A stretch of DNA of 52,538 nucleotides from an uncultured Eubacteriales bacterium (GCA_900315125.1 OMXT01000014.1:1-52538); one strand, 5' to 3'; positions 32,504-41,494 are shown, counted from the stretch's first letter. Numbers and translations: made by a program. Notes: generated from the letters alone by a model not told the origin.

Positions 32504-33277
32504 ATGGCAACAGTTTATTATAATGGAGATTTTCATACCATGACGGAGGACGCCGGTTCTGTGAACGCCGTCTGCGTAGAGAACGGCAGGTTCGCCGCGG
32601 TAGGTAATTATACGGACTTTGACCCTGCCCTGACCGATGACGCGGAGATGGTAAACCTGGAGGGCGCATCCGTGTTTCCGGGATTCATCGATACCCACTC
32701 GTGCACAGGCCTGGATGCCTTTGACGCCAAGGTAGTAAAGAAGATGAACTGGACTGACGACGATATCACGGACTGGATTCACGATGCGGTCAAGTACATG
32801 CGCAGCAAGGGCGCTGCCATCATCACCATGCACGGGCCGGAAGATAAGCCCGGCAGCCTGTTCCGCAGGTTCTCAGACAATTCCTCCGGTTCCTTCTTCT
32901 ACAACGTGGACTATCAGTCAGAGTTCGAGAAGGACCTGGGCGATACGGATTATTACGAAGGGATCCTTTCCGATCCTCTGACCTCCTTCCTGCTGTTCAA
33001 TCCGGTCTATGACGACTGCGACGGCGTGCGTGACACGCTGCAGGAACTGACCATCCGAGGCGCCCGGAAGCTTGGGATTGACGATCGTTACGGCACAATA
33101 GAAGTGGGAAAGTGCGCAGATCTCACGGTCCTGCCCCACAACCCCTACCTGCAGAACATGCGGAGCTTCTCACGTTCGTTTTCTACCCTGGTCCTCCACG
33201 ATGGGGAACCGGTGTACAGCGAGCACGACGAGGCGCTGGACGAGCTGTACAACATGATGCTTACACAGTATCTGTAA
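32504..33277 (+). CDS. Amidohydrolase relic: YtcJ-like outer domain without the catalytic core
   Basis: A 257-residue product with the start (NGDFHTMTED, VENGRFAAVG, GASVFPGFIDTH) and the end (ELTIRGARKLGIDDRYGTIEV, GKCADLTVLPHNPY) of amidohydrolase family 3 proteins, which are normally about 530-550 residues. The two ends form the small beta-sandwich. Of the barrel only the first strand is present, and its metal motif HxH reads HSC (H65, C67). The middle ~110 residues (MNWTDDDITDWIH, SGSFFYNVDYQ) do not match the barrel. The frame is open and an AAAGGAG site precedes the ATG, so a protein may still be made, presumably without hydrolase activity. The next gene starts 37 bases later. Confidence 0.72.
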   Translation: MATVYYNGDFHTMTEDAGSVNAVCVENGRFAAVGNYTDFDPALTDDAEMVNLEGASVFPGFIDTHSCTGLDAFDAKVVKKMNWTDDDITDWIHDAVKYMRSKGAAIITMHGPEDKPGSLFRRFSDNSSGSFFYNVDYQSEFEKDLGDTDYYEGILSDPLTSFLLFNPVYDDCDGVRDTLQELTIRGARKLGIDDRYGTIEVGKCADLTVLPHNPYLQNMRSFSRSFSTLVLHDGEPVYSEHDEALDELYNMMLTQYL

Positions 33278-33314
33278 TGTGCCAATGGCTGTTTGATTTA
33301 GAGGCTTACATATT

Positions 33315-33746
33315 ATGAAGAAAAGAATTACCGCATTTATCCTGATTGCCGTCATGGCCGTCACATGCTGCGTCCTCGCCACAGGCTGCGGCAGGGAGAA
33401 GGCTGAAGAACCGGCAAGAGGAGACGAAAACACCATAACTATTTTGATTTCCATCGATTACCCGAAGAAGTCCGGCAAACCTACGCTGAAGAACATCAAG
33501 TTTAATGTAGAGAAAGACTCAACCGTCCTGCAGGCTACGGAGCTCTACGCTAATGTCAGCGAGATCGACTGTCTGGTCAATACGTCCACGAACGAGATCA
33601 CCAGCATCGATACGGTGGGCAACGGAGATTACGGCAAGCATAATGTCTGGATGTACCGCATCAACGACGGCAGCGTCAAGACAGACGCTTCCGCCACTGT
33701 TGTGAAGGACGGAGACTCCCTGACCTGGGTTTATGAGAAAAAATAA
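33315..33746 (+). CDS. DUF4430-domain lipoprotein
   Basis: A 143-residue secreted lipoprotein. The signal peptide ends in a lipobox (VLATGC, lipid cysteine near residue 25). The mature part matches DUF4430 (ITILISIDYPKKSG, STVLQATELY, NVWMYRINDGSV, VVKDGDSLTWVYEK), a ubiquitin-like beta-grasp found in surface and corrinoid-binding proteins of Firmicutes. It follows the amidohydrolase relic by 37 bases and ends in a clear terminator, so the two may be co-transcribed. Ligand unknown. Confidence 0.85.
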   Translation: MKKRITAFILIAVMAVTCCVLATGCGREKAEEPARGDENTITILISIDYPKKSGKPTLKNIKFNVEKDSTVLQATELYANVSEIDCLVNTSTNEITSIDTVGNGDYGKHNVWMYRINDGSVKTDASATVVKDGDSLTWVYEKK

Positions 33747-33765
33747 CCCGTTTTCGGGTCTTTTT
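33746..33765 (+). terminator. Terminator of the DUF4430 gene
   Basis: ACCCG and CGGGT pair over a TTTT loop and are followed by CTTTTT. The stem overlaps the stop codon. Confidence 0.85.
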
Positions 33766-33884
33766 CCTGCGTTTCGCGATTTTCTTCACACAATCATCAC
33801 AATTAGATATTATAATGACTATATTCAATCGAGTTTGGTATTGATATACCAACTTTCCTTCTTTTATTGAATACACACTTTTGG

Positions 33885-33918
33885 GAAACGTCCTTCGTTG
33901 TGAAACGAAGGACGTTTC
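33885..33918. repeat. Perfect 15-bp hairpin
   Basis: GAAACGTCCTTCGTT (33885-33899) pairs perfectly with 33904-33918 over a GTGA loop. Neither strand has a T tail, so it is not an ordinary terminator. An imperfect AGTTTGGTAT/ATACCAACT stem lies just before it (about 33832-33855). The rest of 33766-34041 is AT-rich with a TATAAT at 33811 lacking a good -35 box. Confidence 0.75.
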
Positions 33919-34041
33919 TCGTTGCGGGAACTATCTTTTCGTTCTTCTCGTTATGAAATCTTCCGTCAAGTTCCAGAAATACCAGGTACCCCGTCTAAGG
34001 TATAGAATAACTGAACCTTCTATGGCTCTTACTCTGTCTGT

Positions 34042-34109
34042 CATCTACCAGATCTCTGATCCCGGGCTCGGGTAGATAACCATCCGCAGCTGAGCAGGCT
34101 CGGGTAGAT
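34042..34109. repeat. Short GTCTACC-family repeat copy next to gntR
   Basis: GCTCGGGTAGAT occurs at 34066 and 34098, and ATCTACC at 34042. GCTCGGGTAGATAACCATCC is the inverse of the unit at 3115-3145, so this is the same family reversed. Confidence 0.8.
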
Positions 34110-34140
34110 CTAAACGACCGTTTCCATCTGCCCGCTCGTC

Positions 34141-34815
34141 CTACTCTTTCGGATTCAGATGGTAGATCTCCTCTGCCCGCTTCTGGGACTGGTCCAGATG
34201 GCGGGCCATGGCGGCTTTGGCGGCGGCGGTGTCGCCCGCCGCCAAAGCCGCCAGGATCGACCGGTGTTCTTCCAGTATGGCCTCCAAGTAGGACTGCTTG
34301 TAAAAGACAACTTTCCGATTTTTGTCAATGTAGCCTTTGTAAGAGCGAAGGACCTGGGTCATGAATCGGCTCCCCGCGGCATTATAAATTATATCGTGGA
34401 AGGACGTGTTCAGCGACGGCATGTGACGGCTGTCATTCCGCCTCGTATAGAACTCCATGAGGTCGATCTGCTCCTGCATCTGCTTAAGGTATTCCGGCGT
34501 CATGCGCTGGCAGGCCCACTCAACGGCCAGCACTTCCAGCGCCTTTCGCACGGCATAGATGTCGCTGATGTCCTGGCGGGTAAAGCCCCGGGCGAAACAT
34601 CCACGGTTGCGCTTATATTCTATCAGTCCCTCATCTTCCAGCTGTTTGAACGCTTCCCGGATGGGTGTGCGGCTCACGCCCATTTCCTGGGCGATCTGCG
34701 TCTCCTTGATCTTCTCGCCGATCCCGTATTCGCCCAGGACGATCCGCTCCCGCAGAACGTCCGCGATCTCGTCCGCCAGGGACAGAGAACTCGAAAATCT
34801 CTTTTCCTCTTCCAT
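34141..34815 (-). CDS. GntR-family (FadR subfamily) regulator, probable hut regulator
   Basis: A 224-residue regulator. The winged helix at residues ~10-75 has ADEIADVLRERIVLGEYGIG and the helix-turn-helix QIAQEMGVSRTPIREAFKQLE. The FCD effector domain (DISDIYAVRKALEVLAV, NTSFHDIIYNAAG, LEEHRSILAALAAGD) usually binds a small organic acid through a metal. It lies directly downstream of the five-gene histidine operon on the same strand, separated by a terminator. That position suggests it controls hut genes with urocanate or a related acid as signal (inference). An inverted repeat sits 18 bases before its start. Confidence 0.85.
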   Translation of the reverse strand: MEEEKRFSSSLSLADEIADVLRERIVLGEYGIGEKIKETQIAQEMGVSRTPIREAFKQLEDEGLIEYKRNRGCFARGFTRQDISDIYAVRKALEVLAVEWACQRMTPEYLKQMQEQIDLMEFYTRRNDSRHMPSLNTSFHDIIYNAAGSRFMTQVLRSYKGYIDKNRKVVFYKQSYLEAILEEHRSILAALAAGDTAAAKAAMARHLDQSQKRAEEIYHLNPKE

Positions 34816-34832
34816 ACTTCCTCACTGACCTT

Positions 34833-34850
34833 CCGCGGGTAATCCCGCGG
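34833..34850. promoter_or_regulatory. Inverted repeat upstream of gntR
   Basis: CCGCGGG, four bases, CCCGCGG: a perfect 7-base inverted repeat in the gntR leader. It may be an operator or a translational hairpin near the ribosome site. Confidence 0.4.
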
Positions 34851-34886
34851 GTTCTCGCATAAATATCCTGAATATTCCATAACAAA

Positions 34887-34917
34887 GACCCAGCCCTGCA
34901 TGATCCCGGGCTGAGTC
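34887..34917 (-). terminator. Terminator of the hut operon
   Basis: GACCCAGCCC pairs with GGGCTGAGTC. On the minus strand the stem is followed by TTTGTT. It lies between ftcD and gntR. Confidence 0.6.
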
Positions 34918-35002
34918 CTGTTCTCACGTTCTTATAATCCGTGCGCCGCTGGCTGCAGAGTATCTGCGCAGCAGGGAACTCCCGCCGGCCGGCGCCTGCC
35001 TG

Positions 35003-35911
35003 TTACAGAATACTGTTCTCCAGCACCTGCTTCTGGAAGTCGAAATCCACGGTCTGCATGTAATATGCGGCGCAGTCTACCATTGCCTTCATGGGCACCA
35101 GGCCGATGACCTCGGTCTTCAGCACATGGGCGCCGTAGCGGGCAGCCTCAAACTTGACGGTCTCAACGACCCGATAGAGGGGTGTGACCTCGAAGTTGGT
35201 CATATTGCAGCTGACCTGAGCGTATTTCTTCCCGGTCTCTTCGTCTTCGATCTCAAATCCCATGGACTTGACGCAGTCGAATCCTCCGTCCTTCTGGCGG
35301 ATGATCTTAGCGATGTTCTTGGCGATCTGAACGTCATCCGTATCCAGGTATACGTTAAAGGCAACAAGCGGCGGTCTCGCTCCGACAGCCATGACGCCTG
35401 CGGTAGGATGGATGCGGCGTCCGCCGAAGTCCGGCTCCCAGTCCGGCTCCTGGACCTTCTCCGCCATACCCTCGAACTGGCCTTTGCGGATTTTAACGAG
35501 GTTCTGCCTCTCCGGTCTTGTGGCAGACTGTTCATACAGGAAAACAGGCACGCCCGCTTCATCAGCGATGCGCTTGCCTACCTTCTTAGAGAGCTCTATG
35601 CAGTCCTCTGTTGTGCAGTCCTTGATGGGCAGGAAGGGCATGACGTCCACGGCGCCCATTCTGGGATGCTCGCCGGTATGATGATTCAGATCGATAAGCT
35701 CTACCGCCTTCTTGACCAGCTTGATACTCGCCTCTTCTACCGCTGCCGCGTCGCCGATATATGTGATGACGCTGCGGTTGTGGCTCTCATCCGATGAATA
35801 GTCCAGCAATGTGCAGCCCGGCGTGGTGCGGATCTGGTCTACGCAGGCCTCTACGACTTCCGGTCTTCTGCCTTCACTGATATTCGGTATACTTTCTATA
35901 ATCTGTGCCAT
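35003..35911 (-). CDS. ftcD: Glutamate formimidoyltransferase
   Basis: A 302-residue single-domain formimidoyltransferase. It transfers the formimino group from N-formimino-L-glutamate, made by the hut genes, to tetrahydrofolate. Family stretches are IPNISEGRRPEVV, LDYSSDESHNRSVIT, HPRMGAVDVMPFLP and GVMAVGARPPLVAFNVYL. The cyclodeaminase domain found fused in mammals is absent and supplied by the adjacent fchA. It is the last gene of the operon, 59 bases after fchA. A partial motif GACTTTGTTCCTG (35934) lies in that gap. Confidence 0.95.
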   Translation of the reverse strand: MAQIIESIPNISEGRRPEVVEACVDQIRTTPGCTLLDYSSDESHNRSVITYIGDAAAVEEASIKLVKKAVELIDLNHHTGEHPRMGAVDVMPFLPIKDCTTEDCIELSKKVGKRIADEAGVPVFLYEQSATRPERQNLVKIRKGQFEGMAEKVQEPDWEPDFGGRRIHPTAGVMAVGARPPLVAFNVYLDTDDVQIAKNIAKIIRQKDGGFDCVKSMGFEIEDEETGKKYAQVSCNMTNFEVTPLYRVVETVKFEAARYGAHVLKTEVIGLVPMKAMVDCAAYYMQTVDFDFQKQVLENSIL

Positions 35912-35970
35912 TGGTCTGATTCCCCCTTGTAATGACTTTGTTCCTGAAAAATAAGCCCCGGGACCGCCGC

Positions 35971-36597
35971 TTAGAGCGACCCCGCGATATCGTTAAACGC
36001 TTTCTGCGCGATGCGCCCCGCGTCGCTGAACATCTTCTGGCCCTCTTCCTCGAAATATCTCGCCTGCTCCGGGTTCTTCACTCCCGGCAGGTTGATCTTG
36101 ACGTTGAGCCATGCGCCGTAGACGCAGTCCCGCAGGTGCAGGATGCCTACGCCCAGGTCGCTGGCGCAGTTCGGATTGGATTTATCTCGGATGCTGGCAG
36201 CCAGCTTCAGGCCTTCGTAACCCAGCTGCATGGTGCGGAAGGGCACCTCCGTGGCCGTCAGCGTGCCGTCTGCGATGGCCTTGCTGCGGGCAGCCTTCTC
36301 CTCGTCCGTCTCCTTCGGCATCTTGAATGCGTTTGCGATCAGGTTGTAAGCGTCGGTGTCCTTGTCGATCTGCGCGCTGAGCTCCGTGAACAAAGCCTCG
36401 CCTTTCGCTTTTACGTCAGCGCAGAACGCGTGATGCTCCTCATACTTCTTCTTAGAAGTGGTCAGATCGCAGACCATCATGAACAGCGCGCAGCCCTGAG
36501 CTCCCGCAAGGGCGCTGACGCTGCCGCCTCCCGGCGCCGGAGCGTCGGAACGGAGAATATCGAGATAATCGGTTACAGTCATATCCACTAACTTCAT
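35971..36597 (-). CDS. fchA: Formimidoyltetrahydrofolate cyclodeaminase / methenyl-THF cyclohydrolase family
   Basis: A 208-residue helical protein of the FTCD_C/FchA family. The glycine-rich start APAPGGGSVSALAGAQGCAL is the folate-binding signature, and the rest (AFCADVKAKGEALFTEL, AIADGTLTATEVPFRT) fits. It removes ammonia from 5-formimino-THF to give 5,10-methenyl-THF. Clostridial FchA can instead act as cyclohydrolase. The neighbour ftcD favours cyclodeaminase. ATG at 36597 overlaps the hutI stop (ATGA) and has AAAGGAAA upstream. Confidence 0.92.
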   Translation of the reverse strand: MKLVDMTVTDYLDILRSDAPAPGGGSVSALAGAQGCALFMMVCDLTTSKKKYEEHHAFCADVKAKGEALFTELSAQIDKDTDAYNLIANAFKMPKETDEEKAARSKAIADGTLTATEVPFRTMQLGYEGLKLAASIRDKSNPNCASDLGVGILHLRDCVYGAWLNVKINLPGVKNPEQARYFEEEGQKMFSDAGRIAQKAFNDIAGSL

Positions 36598-37835
36598 TTG
36601 ATCACGTTTCCTTTCTTGATTACTTTCGCTGCCAGGTTGGAACCAAAGCGATAACATAACGTTTCCATATCGGGAGCGTCCCAGATCACCAGGTCTCCCT
36701 GCTTGCCCCGCTCAAGGGTACCAACCAGGCCGCCTCTGCCGATGGCGCAGGCGGGATTGATGGTCACTGCCGTCAGCACTTCTTCCGGCAGCATCCTGTA
36801 CTTGATGCAGGCAAGATTCATAACAAACTGCAGGTTCATGGAGGGGCAGGATCCCGGGTTGAAATCGCTGGCCGCCGCCACAGGGATGTTCATGGCGATC
36901 ATCTTCCGGGCCGGCGCGTAGTTGGCGCCCAGGTAGAAAGATGTGGCGGGCAGGCACATGGCTGTGACGCCGCCTGCTGCCATGGACCGGAGTCCCTCTT
37001 CATTGATGCTGATCAGATGCTCCGCGCTGACAGCGCCGATCTCCCCAGCCAGGCGGGAGCCGCCGATGGCCTCGATCTCGTCGGCGTGGATCTTCAGGCC
37101 GAAGCCCAGTTCCTTCGCCCGCTCCAGGTATCTGCGGCTCTGATCGTAGTTGAACACGGAGTCCTCAGTAAACACATCGGCAAACTCCGCCAGACCATGT
37201 TCCTTCACATAGGGAAGCATCTCGCTGCAGACCATGTCGATGAATTCGTCCGCCCTGCCCTCATATTCTTCGGGTATGGCGTGGGGTCCTAGGAATGTGG
37301 CCACCATGTCCATGGCGTGGTCCCGGCTGCAGCGGGCGATGACGTTCAGCATCTTGACCTCATTCTTCAGATCCAGCCCGTAGCCGCTCTTGGCCTCGCA
37401 GGTGGTCACACCGTGATCCATCATCTCGTCCAGGAACTTCTCCGTCTTCTGGACCAGGTCGTTTTCTGACGCTTCTCTCGTCTTCCTTACGGTGTCCAGG
37501 ATGCCGCCCCCTGCCCGGAGGATGTCCAGGTAGGTGGCGCCTTTGATCTTCATGGGGATCTCGTGCTGCCGGTAGCCGCCGAATACCATATGGGTGTGGC
37601 CGTCCACCAGGCCCGGCGTTACGAGGCGCCCGTTCGCGTCGATGACGGTCTGGGCTTCCGCCGCGTCCAGGGGCAGTTTACCCTGGTCCGTGATCTCCTT
37701 GATCACGCCGTTTTCTATCAGAACAGCCGCGTCCCGGAGCTTGAGGTTCTCCGCCTGCTGGACGCCCTTATGGCTGAAACTGCCCACCGGCGTCTGCAGG
37801 ATGCCTATGTTTTTTATAAGTAGTGATTTCATCAT
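36594..37835 (-). CDS. hutI: Imidazolonepropionase
   Basis: A 413-residue amidohydrolase that opens 4-imidazolone-5-propanoate to N-formimino-L-glutamate. The metal motif HxH is in VDGHTHMVFGG. Further sites are CEAKSGYGLD, KIHADEI and ASDFNPGS. Length is normal. There are two adjacent start codons (MM). The second sits at a better distance from AAGG, but the difference is one residue. It follows hutU by 23 bases and overlaps fchA by four, so it is in the middle of the operon. Confidence 0.96.
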   Translation of the reverse strand: MMKSLLIKNIGILQTPVGSFSHKGVQQAENLKLRDAAVLIENGVIKEITDQGKLPLDAAEAQTVIDANGRLVTPGLVDGHTHMVFGGYRQHEIPMKIKGATYLDILRAGGGILDTVRKTREASENDLVQKTEKFLDEMMDHGVTTCEAKSGYGLDLKNEVKMLNVIARCSRDHAMDMVATFLGPHAIPEEYEGRADEFIDMVCSEMLPYVKEHGLAEFADVFTEDSVFNYDQSRRYLERAKELGFGLKIHADEIEAIGGSRLAGEIGAVSAEHLISINEEGLRSMAAGGVTAMCLPATSFYLGANYAPARKMIAMNIPVAAASDFNPGSCPSMNLQFVMNLACIKYRMLPEEVLTAVTINPACAIGRGGLVGTLERGKQGDLVIWDAPDMETLCYRFGSNLAAKVIKKGNVIK

Positions 37836-37858
37836 ACCTTGTCCTTGCCTGTCCCGCG

Positions 37859-39883
37859 CTATTTGACATACTTGTCTACGACGCTGTCTACCAGGCTGTC
37901 ATCTGCCAGGAAGGGCAGCGTGATGTGGCCTTTGCCCTCGTAGTTCTTGTTATATGCCGCCGCGGTAGACAGAGCGTTCTCGTTCCGCGCCCAGGATCTT
38001 CTGGCGATGCCGCCCATAACGTCCCACATGATGGCGGACTTTATGATCTCATCCACCCGCTCGGAGCCGTCCAGCAGCAGGCCGAAACCGCCGTTGATGG
38101 CCTTGCCGATGCCTACGCCGCCGCCGTTATGCAGCGCGCAGAGGGACATACCTCTTGCTGCGTTTCCGGCGAAGCACTGGACCGCCATGTCTGCCATGAC
38201 GTTGGATCCGTCCTTGATATTGCTGGTCTCACGGAATGGCGAATCCGTACCGGATACGTCGTGGTGGTCGCGGCCCATCATGATGGGACCGCACTTGCCG
38301 TCGCGAACCAGTTTATTGAAGGCCAGTGCGATGTCTCTTCTGCCCTCGGCGTCGGAATAGAGGATCCTTGCCTGCGTTCCTACGACCAGCTTGTTCTTCT
38401 TGGCGTCGCGGATCCATACCCAGTTGTCTCTGTCCTGCGCTCTTCTCTTCGGGTCGATGCATTCCATGGCCGTCTGATCGGTCATGTCCAGATCCTCCGG
38501 CTTGCCCGACAGGCATACCCAGCGGAAGGGTCCGTAGCCGTAATCGAACAGGATCGGTCCCATGATGTCCTCCACATAGCTGGGCCAGATGAATCCGTCT
38601 TTATCATCCACGCCGTTCTTGGACATCTCCTTGATGCCCGCGTCGAACATGGCCTTCATGAAGGAGTTGCCGTAGTCGAAGAAGTAGCTCCCCCGCTCGG
38701 TCAGGGCTTTGATCGCCTTATAATGCCTGTGGAGTGTAAGATCCACCTGCTTGCGGAATTCTTCTCTGTCGCTGTGGAGCAGTTCTGTTCTCTCCTCGAA
38801 CGTCATGCCCACGGGGCAGTAGCCGCCGCCGTAAACGTTGTGGCAGGACGTCTGGTCGGACAGCAGATCGATGTGGAAATCCTTCTCCACAGCCGCCTCC
38901 AGCAGGTCCACGATGTTGCCGTGGTAGGCGATGGAGATGCCTTCCTTAGCCGCCAGCTTCTCCTTGGCCAATGCGAATATCTCGTCGGTGTCGTCCATGA
39001 CAACGTCCACCCATCCCTGGTCGTGGCGGGTCTTGATCCGGGACGCGTCTACTTCCGCGAAGATGCCCACTGCGTTAGCGATGTTGGCCGCCTTGGGCTG
39101 AGCGCCGCTCATTCCGCCTAATCCTGAAGATACAAAGGTATGACCGGCCAGGTCTCCGTGCTCCGGGACGCCCAGGTATTTCCGTCCGGCATTGAGGATC
39201 GTGTTGAATGTTCCGTGTACGATGCCCTGGGGTCCGATGTACATCCAGCCGCCGGCGGTCATCTGTCCGTAGTTGGCAACGCCCATTTCCTCGGCGACTT
39301 CCCAGTCCTCCAGATTGTCATACTCGCCCACCATCAGCGCGTTGGTGATGATGACTCTCGGCGCGTCGGGGCGGGAGGGGAACAGGCCCAGGGGATTGCC
39401 GGACTCGACGACCAGCGTCTGATTCTCTGTCAGTTCCTCCAGATATTTCTTGATGAGGCGGTACTGCAGCCAGTTCTGGCAAACGGAACCGGTCTCGCCG
39501 TATGTGACCAGCTCATAGGGATAGAGAGCTACCTCAAAGTCCAGGTTGTTATCGATCATGACCTGGAAGGCCTTGCCCGCCAGACACTTTCCCTTATATT
39601 CATCGATGGGCTTGCCGTAGATGCGGCCCTCCGGTCTGTAGCGGTACGCGTAAACTCTGCCTCTTGTGGTCAGTTCCTCCATAAACTCGGGAGCCAGCTT
39701 CTCATGAAGCTCTTCAGGAACGTAGCGCAGCGCGTTTTTCAGCGCGATCTTCGCCTGGGCGTTCGTCAGCCGGAATCCCCGGTCCGGCGCTCTCCGGATG
39801 CCCTCTACGAACTCCGGCATGTCCGGATATTCATTTCCGAGCTGGATCTTCATCGCGCCCTGGATCTGTGTATTATCAAGCAT
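37859..39883 (-). CDS. hutU: Urocanate hydratase
   Basis: A 674-residue urocanase, the NAD+-dependent second step of histidine breakdown. Landmarks are YGETGSVCQNWLQYRL, GGWMYIGPQGIVHGTFNT, DQTSCHNVYGGGYCPVGM, the region around MMGRDHHDVSGTDSP and LHNGGGVGIG. It is about 120 residues longer than the well-studied 555-residue enzyme. The extra N-terminal and internal segments match the long form seen in Firmicutes. ATG at 39883 follows AAGGAGG. It lies between hutH and hutI in one operon. Confidence 0.95.
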   Translation of the reverse strand: MLDNTQIQGAMKIQLGNEYPDMPEFVEGIRRAPDRGFRLTNAQAKIALKNALRYVPEELHEKLAPEFMEELTTRGRVYAYRYRPEGRIYGKPIDEYKGKCLAGKAFQVMIDNNLDFEVALYPYELVTYGETGSVCQNWLQYRLIKKYLEELTENQTLVVESGNPLGLFPSRPDAPRVIITNALMVGEYDNLEDWEVAEEMGVANYGQMTAGGWMYIGPQGIVHGTFNTILNAGRKYLGVPEHGDLAGHTFVSSGLGGMSGAQPKAANIANAVGIFAEVDASRIKTRHDQGWVDVVMDDTDEIFALAKEKLAAKEGISIAYHGNIVDLLEAAVEKDFHIDLLSDQTSCHNVYGGGYCPVGMTFEERTELLHSDREEFRKQVDLTLHRHYKAIKALTERGSYFFDYGNSFMKAMFDAGIKEMSKNGVDDKDGFIWPSYVEDIMGPILFDYGYGPFRWVCLSGKPEDLDMTDQTAMECIDPKRRAQDRDNWVWIRDAKKNKLVVGTQARILYSDAEGRRDIALAFNKLVRDGKCGPIMMGRDHHDVSGTDSPFRETSNIKDGSNVMADMAVQCFAGNAARGMSLCALHNGGGVGIGKAINGGFGLLLDGSERVDEIIKSAIMWDVMGGIARRSWARNENALSTAAAYNKNYEGKGHITLPFLADDSLVDSVVDKYVK

Positions 39884-39952
39884 GATGGTTACCTCCTTTA
39901 CCTTACTTCTGTATTACAGTCTCTACTGCCGTTCGGGTCACTTCGGTTCGAA

Positions 39953-41494
39953 TTACTTCAGCTCTATGACCTTTTCCACGGCGCGCAGGAAGCTGCCGTC
40001 CTTGATCATCTCGTCGAACTTGACCAGCTCGTCGTGCATGATGACATCCTGATCGATGGGATCCGACTTGGTCCGGATAAAGTCATAGGCAGCCTTGGTT
40101 GCCTCCGACAGATTGCTGATCTTGGACTCGCCGATCTCTTCCCGTAGCCAGATGCCCTGGGCTGCCGCCGCCAGTTCTACGCCGATGGTCTTCTGGGCAT
40201 TGTCCAGGACCATGGCCGCCGTTCTCGCGGACGTGGTGCCCATGGATACCAGATCCTCCTGGTTGCCCGACGTGGGGATGGAATCCACGCATGCAGGATG
40301 GTCGTAGACCTTATTTTCCGAAACCATAGACGCCGCCAGGTACTGGGCGATCATAAAGCCGGAGCAAACGCCGCCGTGCTTGGTGAGGAATCCGGGAAGC
40401 CCCTCTGAAAGGGCAGGGTTGCAAAGTCTCTCGAGCCGGCGTTCGGACACGCTGGCCAGCTCGGAAATGGCGATCTTCAGGAAATCAAAAGCCAGCGCCA
40501 TGGGCTCGCCGTGGAAGTTGCCGCCGGAAATGACCTCGTCCTGATCCGGGAATACGATGGGGTTGTCGGTGACCGCGTTAATCTCTCTGGATACCGCGTC
40601 ATATACATAATTGATGGCGTCCCTGCATGCGCCGTGGATCTGGGGGATGCAGCGGAGGGAATAGGCATCCTGCACCTTGGTGGGCTGTACCGGCAGTGCG
40701 TTCTTGCTGCCCTCCAGCAACCGGCGCATGTTGTCCGCGCTGTCTATCTGTCCCTGATGACCGCGCAGAGCGTGGGTCTTGGGGTCGTATGCCTTTGTTA
40801 TCGCGTGAAGGGCCTCGCCGGTCATTGCCCCCGCGATATCCGCGACTTTCGCCAGCTCCATAGCATCCCACAGCGTATTGACGCCAACGGCCGTCATCAT
40901 CTGAGTGCCGTTATTCAGCGCCAGTCCTTCCTTGGCTGCCAGGACGACGGGCTCGATCCCTTCTGCCGCCATGGCCTCCGCCGTGGGTACGACCTTGCCT
41001 TTATACTCACAGTTTCCTTTTCCGATCAGCCCCAGCGCGATGCAGGACAGGGGCGCCAGATCTCCTGAGGATCCTACGCTGCCCTTGCAGGGAACGATGG
41101 GATGGATCCCCGCGTTCAGCATGTCCAGCATGGTCTGCACAGTGCTGAGCCGGATGCCGGAATTGCCCCGGACCAGAGAATTGCAGCGAAGCAGCATGGC
41201 CGCCCGCACATCCCTCTGCGGATAAGCGTCGCCCAGTGCACATGTGTGGCTGATGATCAGGTTGTGCTGAAGCTCCGCTGTCTCATCTCTGGAAATAAAT
41301 ACATTGGCAAACTGCCCGAATCCGGTGGTCAGTCCGTATATGATCGCACCCTCGTCCAGCTTCTTCTCAATATAAGCCCTTGCCCGGTTTACGGCCTTCT
41401 CCGCTTCCGGCGAGATGCTGACCTTCTCCATTCCCCGGCTGACACGGATCACTTCTTCTACTGTAAGGTCTCTTCCATTAATTACTACTGACAT
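39953..41494 (-). CDS. hutH: Histidine ammonia-lyase with a Ser-Ser-Gly triad
   Basis: A 513-residue ammonia-lyase that converts histidine to urocanate. Conserved parts include YGLTTGFG (Y53), LVRGNSGIR, DNPIVFPDQ, GGNFHGEP and the C-terminal IPTSGNQEDLVSMG. The MIO electrophile is normally formed from Ala-Ser-Gly at 142-144. Here the triad is Ser142-Ser143-Gly144 (GSVGSSGDLAPL; codons TCC TCA GGA, 41071-41063). Whether MIO forms with serine at the first position is not obvious. The ATG at 41494 is chosen for the AAAGGAG site and family start. It is the first gene of hutH-hutU-hutI-fchA-ftcD. Confidence 0.93.
   Translation of the reverse strand: MSVVINGRDLTVEEVIRVSRGMEKVSISPEAEKAVNRARAYIEKKLDEGAIIYGLTTGFGQFANVFISRDETAELQHNLIISHTCALGDAYPQRDVRAAMLLRCNSLVRGNSGIRLSTVQTMLDMLNAGIHPIVPCKGSVGSSGDLAPLSCIALGLIGKGNCEYKGKVVPTAEAMAAEGIEPVVLAAKEGLALNNGTQMMTAVGVNTLWDAMELAKVADIAGAMTGEALHAITKAYDPKTHALRGHQGQIDSADNMRRLLEGSKNALPVQPTKVQDAYSLRCIPQIHGACRDAINYVYDAVSREINAVTDNPIVFPDQDEVISGGNFHGEPMALAFDFLKIAISELASVSERRLERLCNPALSEGLPGFLTKHGGVCSGFMIAQYLAASMVSENKVYDHPACVDSIPTSGNQEDLVSMGTTSARTAAMVLDNAQKTIGVELAAAAQGIWLREEIGESKISNLSEATKAAYDFIRTKSDPIDQDVIMHDELVKFDEMIKDGSFLRAVEKVIELK

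Noticed and set aside
38694-38712. Dispersed motif copy in hutU
   Set aside because: The matching bases encode a KALTERG stretch that fits the conserved urocanase sequence, so coding constraint explains it.
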